Notes: generated by a model from the letters alone, not told the origin. Positions 30,952-44,000 are shown, numbered from the stretch's first letter. The stretch is DNA of 64,000 nucleotides from Diplonema papillatum (GCA_030068145.1 JAPJBO010000374.1:1-64000), one strand, 5' to 3'. Numbers and translations are program-made.

Positions 30952-31766
30952 TTATCGGTTATCGGTACGGTGGATACCTGTCTCAGGCTAGTTCTTGAGA
31001 ACAGGTGGGCCGCTTTTCGTGTGTACATCTACACCCGTTTTGGATGTGTGCATCCGCTTTAATTTCGGCTTCTGAGGATGGACCGCATCGTGCTAGCAAC
31101 TCCTCTGGAGTTCCCGCGTGTAGGGTTACCTTCGATGCTGGACCACACAGCTGTCGGCTGTCGTGTTGCATCGTGTCTCGCTGACCTCTTTTGCCTGAAC
31201 AGAAAGAGTGCCGACACTACTCTTTCTACACAGCGGGCCTGCGGACATGCTCAACAGGATTGTCGACGTGCTATCGTGTCCGATCGAACACAGCGCAGAT
31301 AGGACAACGTTTGATTTTTTTAGTCTGTCTTTAGCCTGACTAACAGTCTGACAACAGTCCGAATTTGGCCCTCGTCTTAATATAGTCATGCTTGGATGTG
31401 TCCTCACAACAACCACCATCCCAGGGCACCTGCTAGGTATGCGGATGGATGCTGGTAGTTAGCTGTCCTCAGCACCTGCTAACCATGCTTGTAGATGTGT
31501 GCACGACCACCGTTCCGTGGACTATCTGGCATCGGATAGGGTAGGTATCCACTAGCACCTAGATACCATCCCTTGGAGATACCTGCTAACTGCCGTTGTG
31601 GTTGTGTATGCTGTACCAATCCTTGAGGACTAGCTAGGTTTTAGGGATGCTGGCACGTAGTAGCTGGCCCTCAGGACCTGGCTTGAATCGTACTTTCAGT
31701 CTGTCTTTAGCCTGGCTAGACAGGCTGAAAACAGTCCGAGTCGGGCCTTCGTCTGAAATTCGTCTT
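30952..31766. other. Unassigned spacer with short palindromic repeats
   Basis: No gene was recognised. TCTGTCTTTAGCCTG and ACAACAGTCCGA motifs recur at 31320-31365 and 31695-31745, and related pieces near 32025 and 57305-57420, suggesting a small dispersed family. Confidence 0.45.
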
Positions 31767-31994
31767 ACCTACCCTCCCCCCGTGCATAAGATGGATGAAA
31801 AACTCGGGTTTTGGCGGTATCCATCTTAATCAAGGGGGGTATCCATCTAAAACCCGGGGGCACTGTAGACTACAGTGTAGTCGCCTTACACAGGGGTACC
31901 TCAACCCCGTGTTAAGATGGATTGGCATTCTCGCCCGTTATCCATTTTAATCAAGGGGGTTTGGCTATCCATCTTGTGCACGGGGGGGTAGGTA
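31767..31994. mobile_element. TIR element E, copy 1
   Basis: The ends TACCTACCC and GGGTAGGTA, followed inward by CCCCCGTGCATAAGATGGAT and its complement, bound 228 bp. The motif AAGATGGAT recurs inside in both orientations. A terminal TA on each side would fit a Tc1/mariner-type duplication. An inverted copy is at 47052-47278. Confidence 0.8.
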
Positions 31995-32354
31995 CTTGAA
32001 CTATATCTCTTCTGACTTGAATCCTGCTTTTAGCCTGACGAGTCCGACAACACAGTCGACGTTGAGCGCATTCCCAGTCCTAAACACGTTACTTGTAACC
32101 CCCCCTCCCCCTCTCGCTGCCCCGACAGCGGTCGCGCAATCATAAACAACGTTCCGGTCCTTTCTTTTTGTTTCTCTTACCGAAAATGACCCCCTCCTTT
32201 TTTTTTCTCTTTCATTTCTCTCTGTTTTCTTTTGTTCGTCGAGGCTTCTCCTTTCGTTGCCGCTGCGTTTTCTCTCTCCCAAACGCGTGAAGAGGGTCGT
32301 TAAAAAGGCTTCGTTGGCCGACTCTGCGGTTGTTCACAAGCATTAACGCACAAA

Positions 32355-32590
32355 CATGTATGCACGTCGGAGGCAGCACAGTGCCACAACCCCGTCCGCT
32401 CTGCCCTGTGCCTGACCGTCTCGACGAGCTTGTGTTCAGCGCGAGCCAAGCCCCAAGGTGCGCCAAGCCTTGCTGCTTTAGTTTGGGAAATCGGTAGGCA
32501 CTTGACCCGTAGGCCCGTGGCTCTGCAGTACCGCCGAACACGTGGAGCTTGGCTCCCGTGTAGCAGGCTTTCCCTGGAACCAACTGGCAC
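32355..32590 (-). repeat. Dispersed repeat J, inverted copy
   Basis: Reverse complement of 3704-3930, with the same order of markers (CGTCTCGACGAGCTTGTGTT; GTACCGCCGAACACGTG). Confidence 0.75.
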
Positions 32591-32599
32591 TCTTTCAAA

Positions 32600-32935
32600 A
32601 CACGTCAAAGGGTGTGGGCCTCTACCGTCAGGTGGGCCAGGCTAGGCACGGGGTGGTTCTGGGAGGGACAGGGACGGGGTTAGTCACGCCTTAGCAGTCC
32701 CAGGGCCTCTCCCCACCCACCTGTATGTGTTCTCGTGGTCACCGCTACCGCGCTGACCTTTCCCGAGAACACATCAAAACAAGTCAAAGGGTGTGGGCCT
32801 CCACCGTCAGGTGGGCCAGGCTAGACTCGGGGTGGTTGTTAGTTACGCCTTAGCAGTCCCAGGGCCTCTCCCCACCCACCTGCATGTGTTCTCGCGGTCA
32901 CCGCTACCGCGCTGACCTTTCCCGAGAACACATCG
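32600..32935. repeat. Tandem duplication, about 170-bp unit
   Basis: Two consecutive copies share CAAAGGGTGTGGGCCT, GCCTTAGCAGTCCCAGGGCC and CGCGCTGACCTTTCCCGAGA. The first copy has a ~30-bp insertion (GGAGGGACAGGGACGG). No coding potential. Confidence 0.85.
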
Positions 32936-33204
32936 ACACACTGTGGCACGTGACCGCGGGAGCGGAAGTTGCGCAGGGAACCAAGGCAACGAGGTCCCCC
33001 GCGTGAAGGGGTCCGCCAGCCGTCCGCCGGACGGCACCCAGTCATCATAGAACCCCTGCGGCAAACCCCGGTGAAATTGGAAACTGACCACGATGGAAGC
33101 CATTTTGGGCAAACGGATGTCGACGGGCGGCAACAGAAGGGGTCCCGAGACGTGCGGCTGAAAAAAATTCAGGACGACGAAAATATGTTGTCATCTTGCT
33201 CTGC

Positions 33205-33806
33205 GCGGGCTGCATACACAGGAAAACACCATTACGTATTACGCACAATGGTCAAGCACTGTGTGTCCCCAGGATAATAAATTGCGTTGTTCTCACCACG
33301 ATCGAGCTGTGGACTGGACACAGGAAAGTAACAATTTACGTAATACTCACTGTGTGTGCATACGATGTAAATTTGTTGCATTCGTGCATAAGATACAAAA
33401 CTGCGTTTTACTCGAATTGCGCAGGTCAAAAAAAAGGAACGAGAAGAAACTAAGCACAACTCAACCAAACGGCGGGGTGGCAAGATGTTGTCACGGAGTG
33501 GGCGTCCGGCGACGGGCGCGTGTCGAAGACGTGGGCGGCGGGGAACCTGATCGGGGGCACGTTCCGGCAGAGCGTCTCAGGGCGGACTCTACCGGTGCTG
33601 GCGCCGGCGACGACGAAGACATCGGCACGATACCCCGCAGCACCGCCGCCGACGTGCAGGACGCCGTCGACGCGGCGGCGAAGGCGCTTCCCGCGTGGAG
33701 GGCCACCCCGCCGGAGCAGCGCAGCAAGCTGATGTACGCCATCGCAGACAGGCTGGAACAGCGGCTGTGGGTCGCCAGGCTCGAGAGCTTGGACCTGAAG
33801 GTTTCA
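33205..33806 (+). pseudogene. Truncated duplicate of ALDH 5' region and exon 1
   Basis: From the 5' flank (33205-33473, matching about 36635-36873) into the coding region (33474-33798, matching residues 1-111), this copies the ALDH8A1-like gene. The start codon is ACG instead of ATG, one base is lost near 33612 (GCGACGACGAAG against GCGACGAACGAAG), and three bases are lost near 33770. Similarity stops abruptly after TTGGACC. Since non-transcribed flank is included, this is a segmental duplication rather than a retrocopy. It is about 3.4 kb upstream of the parent in the same direction. Confidence 0.9.
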
Positions 33807-34179
33807 AGATGACGAAGGGGGAGAGGATTTTTACTATAGCGGACTTTTTTCCCACGAAAACGGGGGGGGGGGGGAGGGACCTACCCACCCCAGGCCCTAA
33901 AAACGTCTCTATACGCTGGTTGACAGCTGCACCATCAACACAGCGTGTCCGACTCGTCGATACCGGCTCCTGATGACTCGCGGCGGCACCTGCCGAGCTG
34001 CCACGACTTGATCGACGCACTTTCCAAAAAGTTCCAAATCCTCGAAATTTTGGCTATTTGTACTTATCCATTTCCCAAAGAATTCCTGAGTCCAAAAACT
34101 GTTTTCCAGGCAAGTCCCCTGGGAAACCGACTTAGAGATTTTCGGACAACTTGCACCAAGAGAATGTTGGTGCAAGTTC
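33807..34179. other. Spacer, no gene seen
   Basis: A G-run followed by AGGGACCTAC (33864-33886) recurs at about 34731-34757. Nothing else was recognised. Confidence 0.45.
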
Positions 34180-34616
34180 CGAGCTGGCCGACGGTAGTGG
34201 ACGGAGTTTCCGAGCTACCGGACGGTGGCGGACGGAGTATCCGAGCTACCGGACGGTAGCGCTCGGAAACTCCGTCCGCTACCGTCCGCTAGCTCGGATA
34301 CTCCGTCCGCTACCGTCCGCTAGCTCGGATACTCCGTCCGCCACCGTCCGCTAGCTCGGATACTCCGTCCGCTACCGTCCGCTAGCTCGGATACTCCGTC
34401 CGCTACCGTCCGCTCGCTCGGATACTCCGTCCGCCACCGTCCGCTAGCTCGGATACTCCGTCCGCTACCGTCCGCTAGCTCGGATACTCCGTCCGCCACC
34501 GTCCGCTAGCTCGGATACTCCGCCCGCTACCGTCCGCTAGCTCGGATACTCCGTCCGCCACCGTCCGCTAGCTCGGATACTCCGTCCGCTACCGTCCGCT
34601 AGCTCGGATACTCCGT
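34180..34616. repeat. 31-bp minisatellite with an inversion point
   Basis: The unit GCTAGCTCGGATACTCCGTC plus CGC(T/C)ACCGTCC repeats about 11 times from 34260. Between 34180 and 34260 the same unit runs in the opposite direction, so the array is an inverted repeat about an axis near 34260. CTACC and CCACC variants tend to alternate, hinting at a 62-bp dimer. Confidence 0.92.
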
Positions 34617-34769
34617 CGGATACCGAAGCTCGGGTTTTGAGCTGCCGGGCACAATGAGAAATAGCTTTTGGAGTCGAAAGCTGGGCCCAGCTACTCTCAG
34701 TATGTGAGTGGGTTCACCACCAATATCTGGGGGGGGGGGGGGGGGGGGGAGGGACCTACACGGTGCACT

Positions 34770-34930
34770 AGTAAAAGTGAAAAAGGTGTTTTGACTAGTC
34801 ATTTTACTAGTGAACAAGCATGACTAGTGCACTAGTAAAAATGACTAGTGCACTAGTAAAAACACTAGTAAAAATGACTAGTGCACTAGTCAAAATGACT
34901 AGTGCACTAGTCAAAATGACTAGTGTCCTA
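34770..34930. repeat. CTAGTGCACTAG palindromic array
   Basis: ACTAGTGCACTAGT palindromes alternate with AAAAATG or CAAAATG spacers about seven times in 160 bp. Confidence 0.9.
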
Positions 34931-35142
34931 GTAGAAATCCACCTGTTCCGAACCGAAATCTGGGCTGGTTTGTAAAGTTCAGAGGGTCCCACTGCAAAAC
35001 TGTACCCTACCGTTGCGCTTGCTACCGTGTTCGGAATAATGTTGGACCGGGAAAAAGTCGAAATACTTTTCCAAACCCCAAAACTTGGGCCAAAAGCCCA
35101 AAAAGGTTCCGGTCCAAGTATGGACTTACGGAGCAAGCCGGC

Positions 35143-35290
35143 ATGCCGCGGAAGGACTCGACCTCGGCGAGTGAAGGCGACATCCTGGCCGCCGAGTGGC
35201 GGACACGCGCGTTTTTGACGCGGTGGATGCCGACGACAGCGGGCTGCTGACGTTCAAGGAGTTGATCAAGTATAGCCGGTCCCGGACGTC
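35143..35290 (+). pseudogene. EF-hand protein fragment
   Basis: An ATG frame MPRKDSTSASEGDILAAEW is followed, one base out of phase, by DTRVFDAVDADDSGLLTFKE. The second piece is a textbook calcium-binding EF-hand loop, D-A-D-D-S-G-L-L-T-F-K-E, with an upstream helix. A single missing base near 35200 separates the two. Codon use is host-like. No further EF-hands follow, so this is a broken fragment, or the first exon of a decayed gene. Confidence 0.6.
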
Positions 35291-35299
35291 GTGTTCCGG

Positions 35300-36634
35300 C
35301 ACGTGGTCGGCGACGGGGGCAATCTCATGAGTCGCCCCCGTCATGTGCTTGTCTAAGCGACCCAGGCTATGCTCATAGTCATGATCGTGCATCACGGGTG
35401 TTAAGGACAAACAGAAACTAAAGGTAACCTGAACCAATTTGGACGCGTTTCGGCCCGGAATTCGGGAAGCTTTGAAATGTTCGTACATTCTGCCGGTCCC
35501 ATCATTTGTGTAACGGAAACACGAAACGAGTGCAAAAGCTGCTTGGGTCAGACTTCAAAATACCGCCAAAAAGTGAAAACCCCAGGGAAAAGTCCAAAAC
35601 TTTCAGAACCTCCAAAAAGTCCAAAAAGAAATTCCGGTCCAATGATTTTCCGAACGCAGTTCCCAACGCGAATCCCTACTGTGCGATAGACGAAAGCTTG
35701 GGGTCAGTTGTCTGCCACGAGCGTCATTCAACAAAGCCAGTTCTGCAGGAATAAGTCACGATTACTCGTCGGTTTGTGTTTTGCGGAGAACTGTGGTCGC
35801 TTTTTTGGTGGGCCACCCACCCCCACTCTTCCCCCACAGGAATCGGGCTGAGTATTGAGTTCTGTAAAGTGCAAGTGCCATGAAGGCAGGCGAGCACCAC
35901 GGCTGAGTACGGGGAGTTTCTGGGAATGTGTTGCCTACTAGGAGTGTTATACAGCTTGCCTGCCTCATGCTCTTCCGCACTTACTACTAGTAGCTCCCAA
36001 TGCCCGATAGACAGTGCGATGTGAGTTCAAGCTACTTCGAGGCGGTGATTTCTATCGTCGTATGTGAACAACTCGGTGGGCTCAATGGTCGTCTTCACGT
36101 CCCGAAAAGACAAAGAAACGTGACTTCCAGGCATTCGAAATGACCGGACAAAGCACCACGACGTGTTGACTGGCACACAACGCGCGCGCCACAGGCTACA
36201 AGAATGGTTTTCCGCGGCGGCGTGAAAGAGGAAGTCTCCAAGCACTCCATGAGAGAGTGCCTCCAACACTTGAAAGCGGAGCACATAGCAGTGAGCAACT
36301 ATTTGTGGAATGTGCACAACAAAAAGCCTTGCCTGCAAACAGTTCGCAGGCGGACAAAGCCAGCACCTGTTGCACATTCATGTTGGGAAGCTCGGCAAGA
36401 AGACCTGCCGACCATCTCTCATTTCTTCGTGGGTTTTAGGGAACCCACTACTGTAAATGCACTGTGTCGGGTGCGATGCCAAGGCGATAGGAGCGCCATG
36501 AGCGACAAGCCGAATCTACGGACCAGAGTTTGAATGTGGTCGGAAGCCCGCATTATGTCCAGTGTCTGAGACCTGTCACGACATGTCTCTGACCTCACCG
36601 TAGGGATAGCACTGTCGTTTGCACTACGCGGGGC
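35300..36634. other. Unassigned spacer
   Basis: No gene or repeat was recognised in this stretch; open frames are short and overlap on both strands. Confidence 0.45.
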
Positions 36635-36819
36635 TGCATACACAGGAAAACGCCTTACGTATTACGCACAATGGTTAAGCACTGTGTGTACATGGGATGG
36701 GATAATAAATAGCGTTTTTACTCACCATGATCAAGCTGTGGACTGTGTACACAGGAAAGTAACATTTACGTACTACTCACGATGGTCGAACACTGGGTAA
36801 TGAACTGCGTTTTACTCGA

Positions 36820-36873
36820 ATTGCGCAGGTCAAAAAAAAGGGAACGAGAAGAAACTAAGCACAACTCAACCAA
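36820..36873 (+). promoter_or_regulatory. Candidate spliced-leader acceptor and 5' UTR of ALDH
   Basis: TTTTACTCGAATTGCGCAG is followed by GTCAAAAAAAAGG and then the ATG at 36874. The same AG|GTCAAAAAA pattern precedes the dihydrolipoyl dehydrogenase start. The duplicate at 33205-33806 keeps this site although it lost the ATG. Confidence 0.35.
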
Positions 36874-38011
36874 ATGGCGGGGTGGCAAGATGTTGTCACG
36901 GAGTGGGCGTCCGGCGACGGGCGCGTGTCGAAGACGTGGGCGGCGGGGAACCTGATCGGGGGCACGTTCCGGCAGAGCGTCTCAGGGCGGACTCTACCGG
37001 TGCTGGCGCCGGCGACGAACGAAGACATCGGCACGATACCCCGCAGCACCGCCGCCGACGTGCAGGACGCCGTCGACGCGGCGGCGAAGGCGCTTCCCGC
37101 GTGGAGGGCCACCCCGCCGGAGCAGCGCAGCAAGCTGATGTACGCCATCGCAGACAGGCTGGAACAGCGGCTGTGGGAGCTCGCCAGGCTCGAGAGCTTG
37201 GACCAGGGGAAGCCCGTCTCCTTGGCCGGCGAGATGGACATCCCACGGTCCATCGCGAACTTCAGGTACTTCGCCGGCGCCGTGCTGCACACTGTCGACG
37301 GAGCCTACACCATGCCGGACGCCATAAACTACACGCAATACACCCCCATCGGCATCGCAGGGCTAATTACCCCGTGGAACCTCCCGTTGTATCTCCTCAC
37401 CTGGAAGGTTGCACCAGCGCTGGCGGCGGGGAACTGCATCGTGGCGAAGCCGTCGGAGATGACGCCGTTCACTGCGACCGCACTGGCAGAGATCCTCGCC
37501 GAGGTGCTTCCGGCGGGTGTGTTCAACCTGGTGCACGGGCTTGGTGGGGAGTGTGGGCAGGCAATTGTTGAGCATCCGCTGATCAAGGCAGTGAGCTTCA
37601 CGGGCGGCACGGTCACGGGGCGGCGGGTGGCTGCGACGGCGGCGCCGATGTTCAAGAAGCTGTCGCTCGAGCTGGGCGGGAAAAACGCGACGGTGGTCTT
37701 CGCGGACTGCGACTGGGGCGCTGCGGTCGAAACGGCGGTGCGGGCCGGGTTCAGCAACCAGGGCGAGATCTGCCTCTGCGGGTCACGCCTGCTCGTCGAA
37801 CGGTCGATCCACGACAAGTTCGTCGCGGCGATGGTGGCCCAGCTCCGGGCCTTGTTCCGCCCAGGTGACCCGAGATCTTCATCCATGGGAGCCCTTGTCT
37901 CGCGGGAACACCTGCAGAAGGTCAAGTCCTACATCACACTCGCCCGCGACCTCGGCGGAAAAATCGAGTGCGGCGGCGAAGCGCCGAAGCTGCATGCCCC
38001 GTGGAATCGAG
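36874..38011 (+). CDS. ALDH8A1-like: ALDH exon 1 (residues 1-380)
   Basis: Starts at ATG in CAACCAAATGGCGG and ends AATCGAG|GTGTGCCCCC after the first base of a glycine codon. It holds the NAD-binding half and both catalytic residues. Confidence 0.92.
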
Positions 38012-41000
38012 GTGTGCCCCCCACCCCCCATCCAAACCACGACCCCCCCATCCACCCTTGCCTGCGGAGTCTTTACGCTCCCTGCTTCCCGTTTCCCCGC
38101 CTTTTTACACACATGTTTTCGGACAGAAACTAAAGCATCAAGGCGCGGCGCACCTTGGGGGGGCTTGGCGCTTGCGCTGAACACAAGCTCGTCGAGACGG
38201 TCAGCCGCAGGGCAGAGCGGACGGGGTTGTGGCACTGTGCTGCCTCCGACTCAAGCTTTGCAAGCTGTGGTTGACCGTCACGTTCCTGGACCAGGAGCGG
38301 CCTTTTTCTTTTTCTTCTTTCTTCTTCTTTCTCTTGCAGCCAACGGCCTGATGGCTGAGTGCACACCTAAGCAGAGCTGCATCCTCGTGTTGTAGCCGTG
38401 TTTGTCTCCGGCTGCTTCGGCAGACGACACATCCTGCTACTTCTTTCTCTTCGGAGAGAAGACTTGATGCGGAGCATCAAAAACGTTGCGTGGTGACAGG
38501 CAGTGTGCCCTGCCCTGAACATGTCGACCAAGACTTTTTCTCTCCCCCCACCAACATCCCTACCATGCCCTGCCGAGGCGGTGTCTTGCACTCCCTGTTT
38601 TCCCTTTTCCCCGCTACACCAAAGGTTCTTCTCCGACGCCAACAACGTTCTTTTCTTGCGCCGCACAGCGCGGCTGCTTCCTCCTCGCAACCGTCGAATG
38701 AGCCACTCTTATTTTTTTTTTTTTTGTATACGCACCTGCTTCGTAGGTGCGAATGATCAAAGGAGGTAAATGCGCTGTAGCCCACACGAAACGCAGGCAA
38801 TCTGGGCTTCGTGGCGGGCATAAGCGTTCAACTAAACCCACCTCAATTTCGCATTGAGTGTTCCCGCCCCCTCACCCCGCCCCTCCTCTCTTTCCCTACC
38901 TTCTGCGATGCCAGTGACGCCACTATTTTGACTTTTACACACCCTTTTCGTGAAGACTCCTCTCCCCGCCGTTGGCACCTCGTGTGTTGTTTGGGTGGGT
39001 TCTTTTTTTTTTTTTTTTGTTAACAATGCATTGTTGGTACTAAAAATTAGTAGTTGGCAGCGTACTACATGAAACTTACCAACGCAGGTGAGTTCCGCTA
39101 GTGCGCACAAACAAAAGAAAGCGCCATACTAATTTTTCTTGCTCTGGGGGGTGATTGTGTATCTGCTGCTTAACAAAACTCAATGCACTTTACTGAACTC
39201 AATGCTTAGTGCATGCTAATCCATGTGGTTCATGTACTTAAAAGAACTCAATGCTTAGCAAAATTTGACGTGAGCGGCTTTAGATTTACATCTGAATGAC
39301 ATCTCCACACAAAACAAGTTGTGTCGACAATTAACAAGTAAAACAATAAACAAAATTACGCATATCTTCGGCGCGATCGGTCAGGGATTGGAGCTGAACA
39401 TCTTCCGGGCTCATCTCACTGATTCTGTCTTCAAACTGTTTGAAGACCGGACCAGAACCCTTTCTCGGGTCGACTTATCCTGTCCCCGGCGAAACGGAGC
39501 CGGAGTCTCGGCAATCACTCACCGGTTCATCGTCTTTGCGCGTCCGTCTAGTGTGCACCGATACGGGCGACGTCGAGGCGCTCGCGAACTGCCGCCTTCC
39601 CTTCCGCTCGTGAGTGTCTTCTTTTGTGCCTCTGCATATCGTGGTACCTAGGCGTCGTCTACTAAGAAGTATGCTACGATACAATCACCTTCCTGCCGTA
39701 CTTCTTCTGGTGAATAAGGTTCGAACAACCTTCTCGATTCACCGCTGAGATTTCTCTCGATAGTGCTCAACAGCACTCTGTTCTCAACAGCACTCTACCT
39801 TTGCAGGCTTCGTTATTTACCAACGATAAAATAGAACAAAAACTGAACTTTAATGGTGTGATCCACCGTGGAGTGCTTCCGAATTTGTACCGGGGGGGTC
39901 CGAGCTTTTTATTTTTTGTCTCCCCAGCACCCGCTAGCACGGAGATTTCAGGCTTCGCGGTGGATTTGCCACGTTTCATGATCGTCTGGTGCTCGTGGGG
40001 GTTTGTCCCGCTCTTTGCGGTTCCTCGTACTTCTCTCATGTTCAGCTTACGGGCTTCTGTATCGTGTATATTTTGTCGGTTTGAGGCCCCTTCCGTAGCT
40101 TGGGAAACGGAAAGAGAAGCAAGTATCTCCATCGAATCAGAGAAGTTCCCACGCTCAACCGGCTCGGCTGTGCCATCGGAACAGAAGTCTGCAACAAGCG
40201 GATTCGGTCGGGCGGGTTCCCCTCCCATCCAGCGGTTTACCCTCGCCTAGAAGGTGCTGTCGGATGGCTTAAGATGTGGCCTCAACAGACTGCTACCTTT
40301 GGTCCGCATCCTTTCAAACAGTGGCTGACCAAGCCGCTGTTTAAGCTCTGCAAGGGTTTCGATGCACTACCAACAACCCCGGCAGCTGCGGAGGAATGGC
40401 TGCCGAGCATGGGTGCGTGGCGTTCGCGGACGCGCAACTGCGTGCAAACAAGCGTCACGCAACTAGCAGAGACAGGTCATCACTCGTTCTGGTCGTCAGT
40501 TAGCATCAGCTCAATGTGTCCGGAGCAGTAGTTGTCGACTGAAAAGTAAGCACGTACCGCGGATGCAGCACATCGATGCAGACGATGATGCTGCAAATGC
40601 AGGCATTCGAGGCCGTTCTGCGAGCGTACGAGACAGGCAAGACGGCAGAAAGCAGGCGAGAGAGCGTGCCGTACCTCAGGCAGGTCGCTCGAAAACGGCG
40701 ACTAAATGGAAGTTTCACCCCCAGGAACAATACCCAGCGGACTGGAAGCGCAGGCAGGCCCGGATGGATGGAAGCATGAGGTGAAGCAGAAGAGACAGAA
40801 GATCAGAGAAACGGGGCCGCACCAGTGGCAGACCCGTTGGGGCTACACACAACTCGAAGAAGTCTAAAGACGAGGAAACACTGACTCGGCCATACCAGCC
40901 GAGAACAGCCAATAATGGAACCCTTAGTCCGTTGCGTCGAGGACAACCGGGCTTGCACTCTGGAGGCTTTGGAAAATAGTGGTTCCTGTCTGTCAGAGGT

Positions 41001-44000
41001 GTGCATTCAGCGCTGCAATGGCAAAGCATTCCGGGTACTTTCTGCAGTGGACCTACACTTTCAGTGCCGCCATACATATCTATTGGTGCTGGTCTTTACT
41101 CGACAGGACCCTGGTGCAGTCGGCTTTGCTTGATTGCAGCAGTCACCTGCCATAACCTGAAGGGGTGGTGCAAAATAAAAATCGGACCCCCCTTGAGTTT
41201 TTCCAGGTTTGTGCCAGGTTTGCACCGGCATATGCATCACACCATTAAAACCAAAACTATGATTTTTCTTTTACTCATTTCTTCTTTTTCCCATCTTTCT
41301 TCGCTCCTCCCGCCTTCGCTGCGGGTTTCTTGACTGCGGGTTTCTTCGTTGCGGGATTGTTGCAGCATCATAATCTTCGTCTTCACACACAGCTAGTAGT
41401 ACAGGGATGAGTGGTGGACGGTACATTCGTGCCCTCTCGTCGATGTTGTTATCTTCTAAGTTTTCAACTTCCGTATGTGTGGCAAGCGGTTCTGTACTCC
41501 AAAAGTCTCTTTAACTGGAGTATTCCTTGTAGGACAGGTTGTTTTGTTCGCAAAAATAGCCTCGTAATGTTGGTTCACATCTTTGGTTAAGCGGCTGTTG
41601 CAGAGGGTTCTACACCAGCTCCACATCAAAAAATTGATGCAGTTCACCCTGTATTTTCTCTCGTCGTTTCCTGTATCACAGTGAACGTCTTCCTCTGTGA
41701 GACCGATTTGACGTTTTCCAGTAAGGCTTGCAAAAGTGGGGCTTTCTTTCTCTTAGTCGTCGGAATCCTTGCACTCCTTCAACCAACATTCCACGTCGCA
41801 TGACGGACAGCTTCTGGTGCGGGATTCTGTTCCTGCTTGCGCACTGTTTTTTCGAGTTTTGTTTTCCAGGGAACGTTTTTCTCTTTTTGTTTTGAGCCGC
41901 CCCGAGATCGGGGGAAACGCTTCGAACGCCGGTCGAAGTTCCGGTGTTGCTGCCCCTAACAGCCCTCGGTTGGAGGTCGGGTCACACGAAGCACCGAAAA
42001 ATGTGCGCGCTCCTGCACCTTTTCTCGGTGCTTCCTGTGACCCCTTCCAACTGAGGGCTGTCGTGGGCCCCGAGGAGGCCCGTCCCACTGTCCCCTGACT
42101 TGTAGCCCGGGTCTCTGGGTCGCGTCTCCTGCTTTGTTCTGTTCTTTGTAACTTGTTGGTGCGTCCGTGTGCAGGTGTGACGCTGGCCGCTGCATTGCTC
42201 CTCGTCTCTGCGTGGCCCGCTCTTCCATAGCTGTAGGCTCAGATGTCTACGATCCGATAGTTTCACCTCTGCCGTAGGCTCTCGTGCCGATGCCCGTGGT
42301 ATTTCGGTGGGGCAAGAACACCAGTTGGCACAATTTGATACCAAACCTTTCGGTGAGTCGCCTCGCGCGTCTTGCAATGTTCCTGGCCTGCTTTGTCGGT
42401 GTACGCGCGTTCATCGAATTCCTCTCTTCATCGTGCTTGACTTCCCGTTGTGAGCCATTTCTGGTCCCGCCGGTCCCTTTCTTCTTTCGATGAGTACTAC
42501 TTTCCAGCGGCTTACATGCACTCTTGCACCAGCATCTGGGCGCGAAAATTGGTTGCAGTTGCCCTGATGCGTGTGGCATCGAGAGTCGAGGGGGAAGAGC
42601 AGCTCCATCTCCACGTCCGCCCCGTCCCTGTTCATGGCGCTACCGGCAGTCCTGCTGCTGCTAGAAAGGTTAAATGACTGGAGAGTGCCCAGCGTACGCT
42701 TTCGGGTCGTCTTTCTTGTCCCTCATCCACCAACCAAGGTCGGCATCCTCTCTTTGGCAATGCTCACAACACCTGGACTCCTTGTGAACGCCCGTGTCTG
42801 ATGGATCTCCGCGCCCTACGCGCAGGGCTCGCACCAGGCACCCTCGTATGTCGTCTCGCTCAACGTGGAGTAGGAATGTCACCCCGACACTGGTTGCAGT
42901 TTTTGCACATTCTTGTTCCCTTCGATTTTTGAGGTCCTCTTTTTGTTTACCCGGGGCTCTGTCGGGCACAGCAGATTCAATTCAGGCAGACGTAACGCGA
43001 CAAATAACCAACCGTGCACCTTCCGCGCCGTTGGCCCCTACACCGAAAGAAGTGCCATCGCAAACTCGGGCAGCTCCAGGCATGGTAAAAGCGGGTCTCT
43101 GAGCCTGAACAGGTGCAGGCAACCCGCGGAGCGAGTGCACGTTCATCCAAAACCCGAAGTGCGAGAGCAGTGCACATCAAGAGTCCGCAGTGGACTTTGG
43201 GAGTGACGCACACGCGGTGGTATACCACCAGGGCATGGCGACCCTGGAGATCGCCTTCATCACCGTGAACCTGGAGCCGTAGTAACCAAGCTGGGCAAGG
43301 GAGGGTATGACTCCAGTCATACCTCCGGTGCAACGCTGATAGTAGAGCCCTCAGCTCTGGCCCCGCTGAGTCTCCAACGCCAGCAGGGGGGCCTCTTGCA
43401 CCACCGCTCTCTTATCGCCTCGTACGCGGTCGCCCCTGGCCCTTCGGCCGCTTTGTTTCGCGAACCCGCCGTTGTTGCAAGGGGAACGTGATTGCTACAT
43501 CAATCAGCCGCAGTTTCCCCCCTCTGAGGCGTACTCGGGGTGTACAGCCTTCCAGTTTTCGCCTGGACGGAAAACCATGGTCCGCTCAGTGTACGCCTCT
43601 GGTACGCTTTCGCTGGCTCTGAGGAGGTGCTTCATCTGCTTCACGTAGTAGTCCCTTCTCGACCCTTGAACATCATGAGGGCCCTGTTTCTGCTAGGCCA
43701 TATCGCAGTTGAGAAAGGGATGAGATTGACCCGATACGGTACTTCATGTCCGCAATGCTCTGTTGCACAGCTCGATGCGGGTTCGTCATGACCCCAGCGT
43801 AAGATTGGCAGGCTGAGATTCACGCCCCGCTGCTGTGAAATTGCACGACACCGGTCACCAGTGCGCTTCTCTTTTCTCGCTTCTTCCTCACGTTTAGACG
43901 GGTTTTGCCGACAACTTCAATCTCTGTGTCATTGTCATCATGTGTGCTGCACAGCAGCATGCTTACTCTGGTCCTAATCAGGAATCACAGCAGCATGCAA

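Noticed and set aside
34180-34616. CRISPR array
   Set aside because: The 31-bp units are contiguous with no unique spacers, and the DNA is eukaryotic.
42977-43333. Cys-rich minus-strand frame
   Set aside because: No consistent zinc-finger spacing, and stops in the flanks; insufficient to call a gene.
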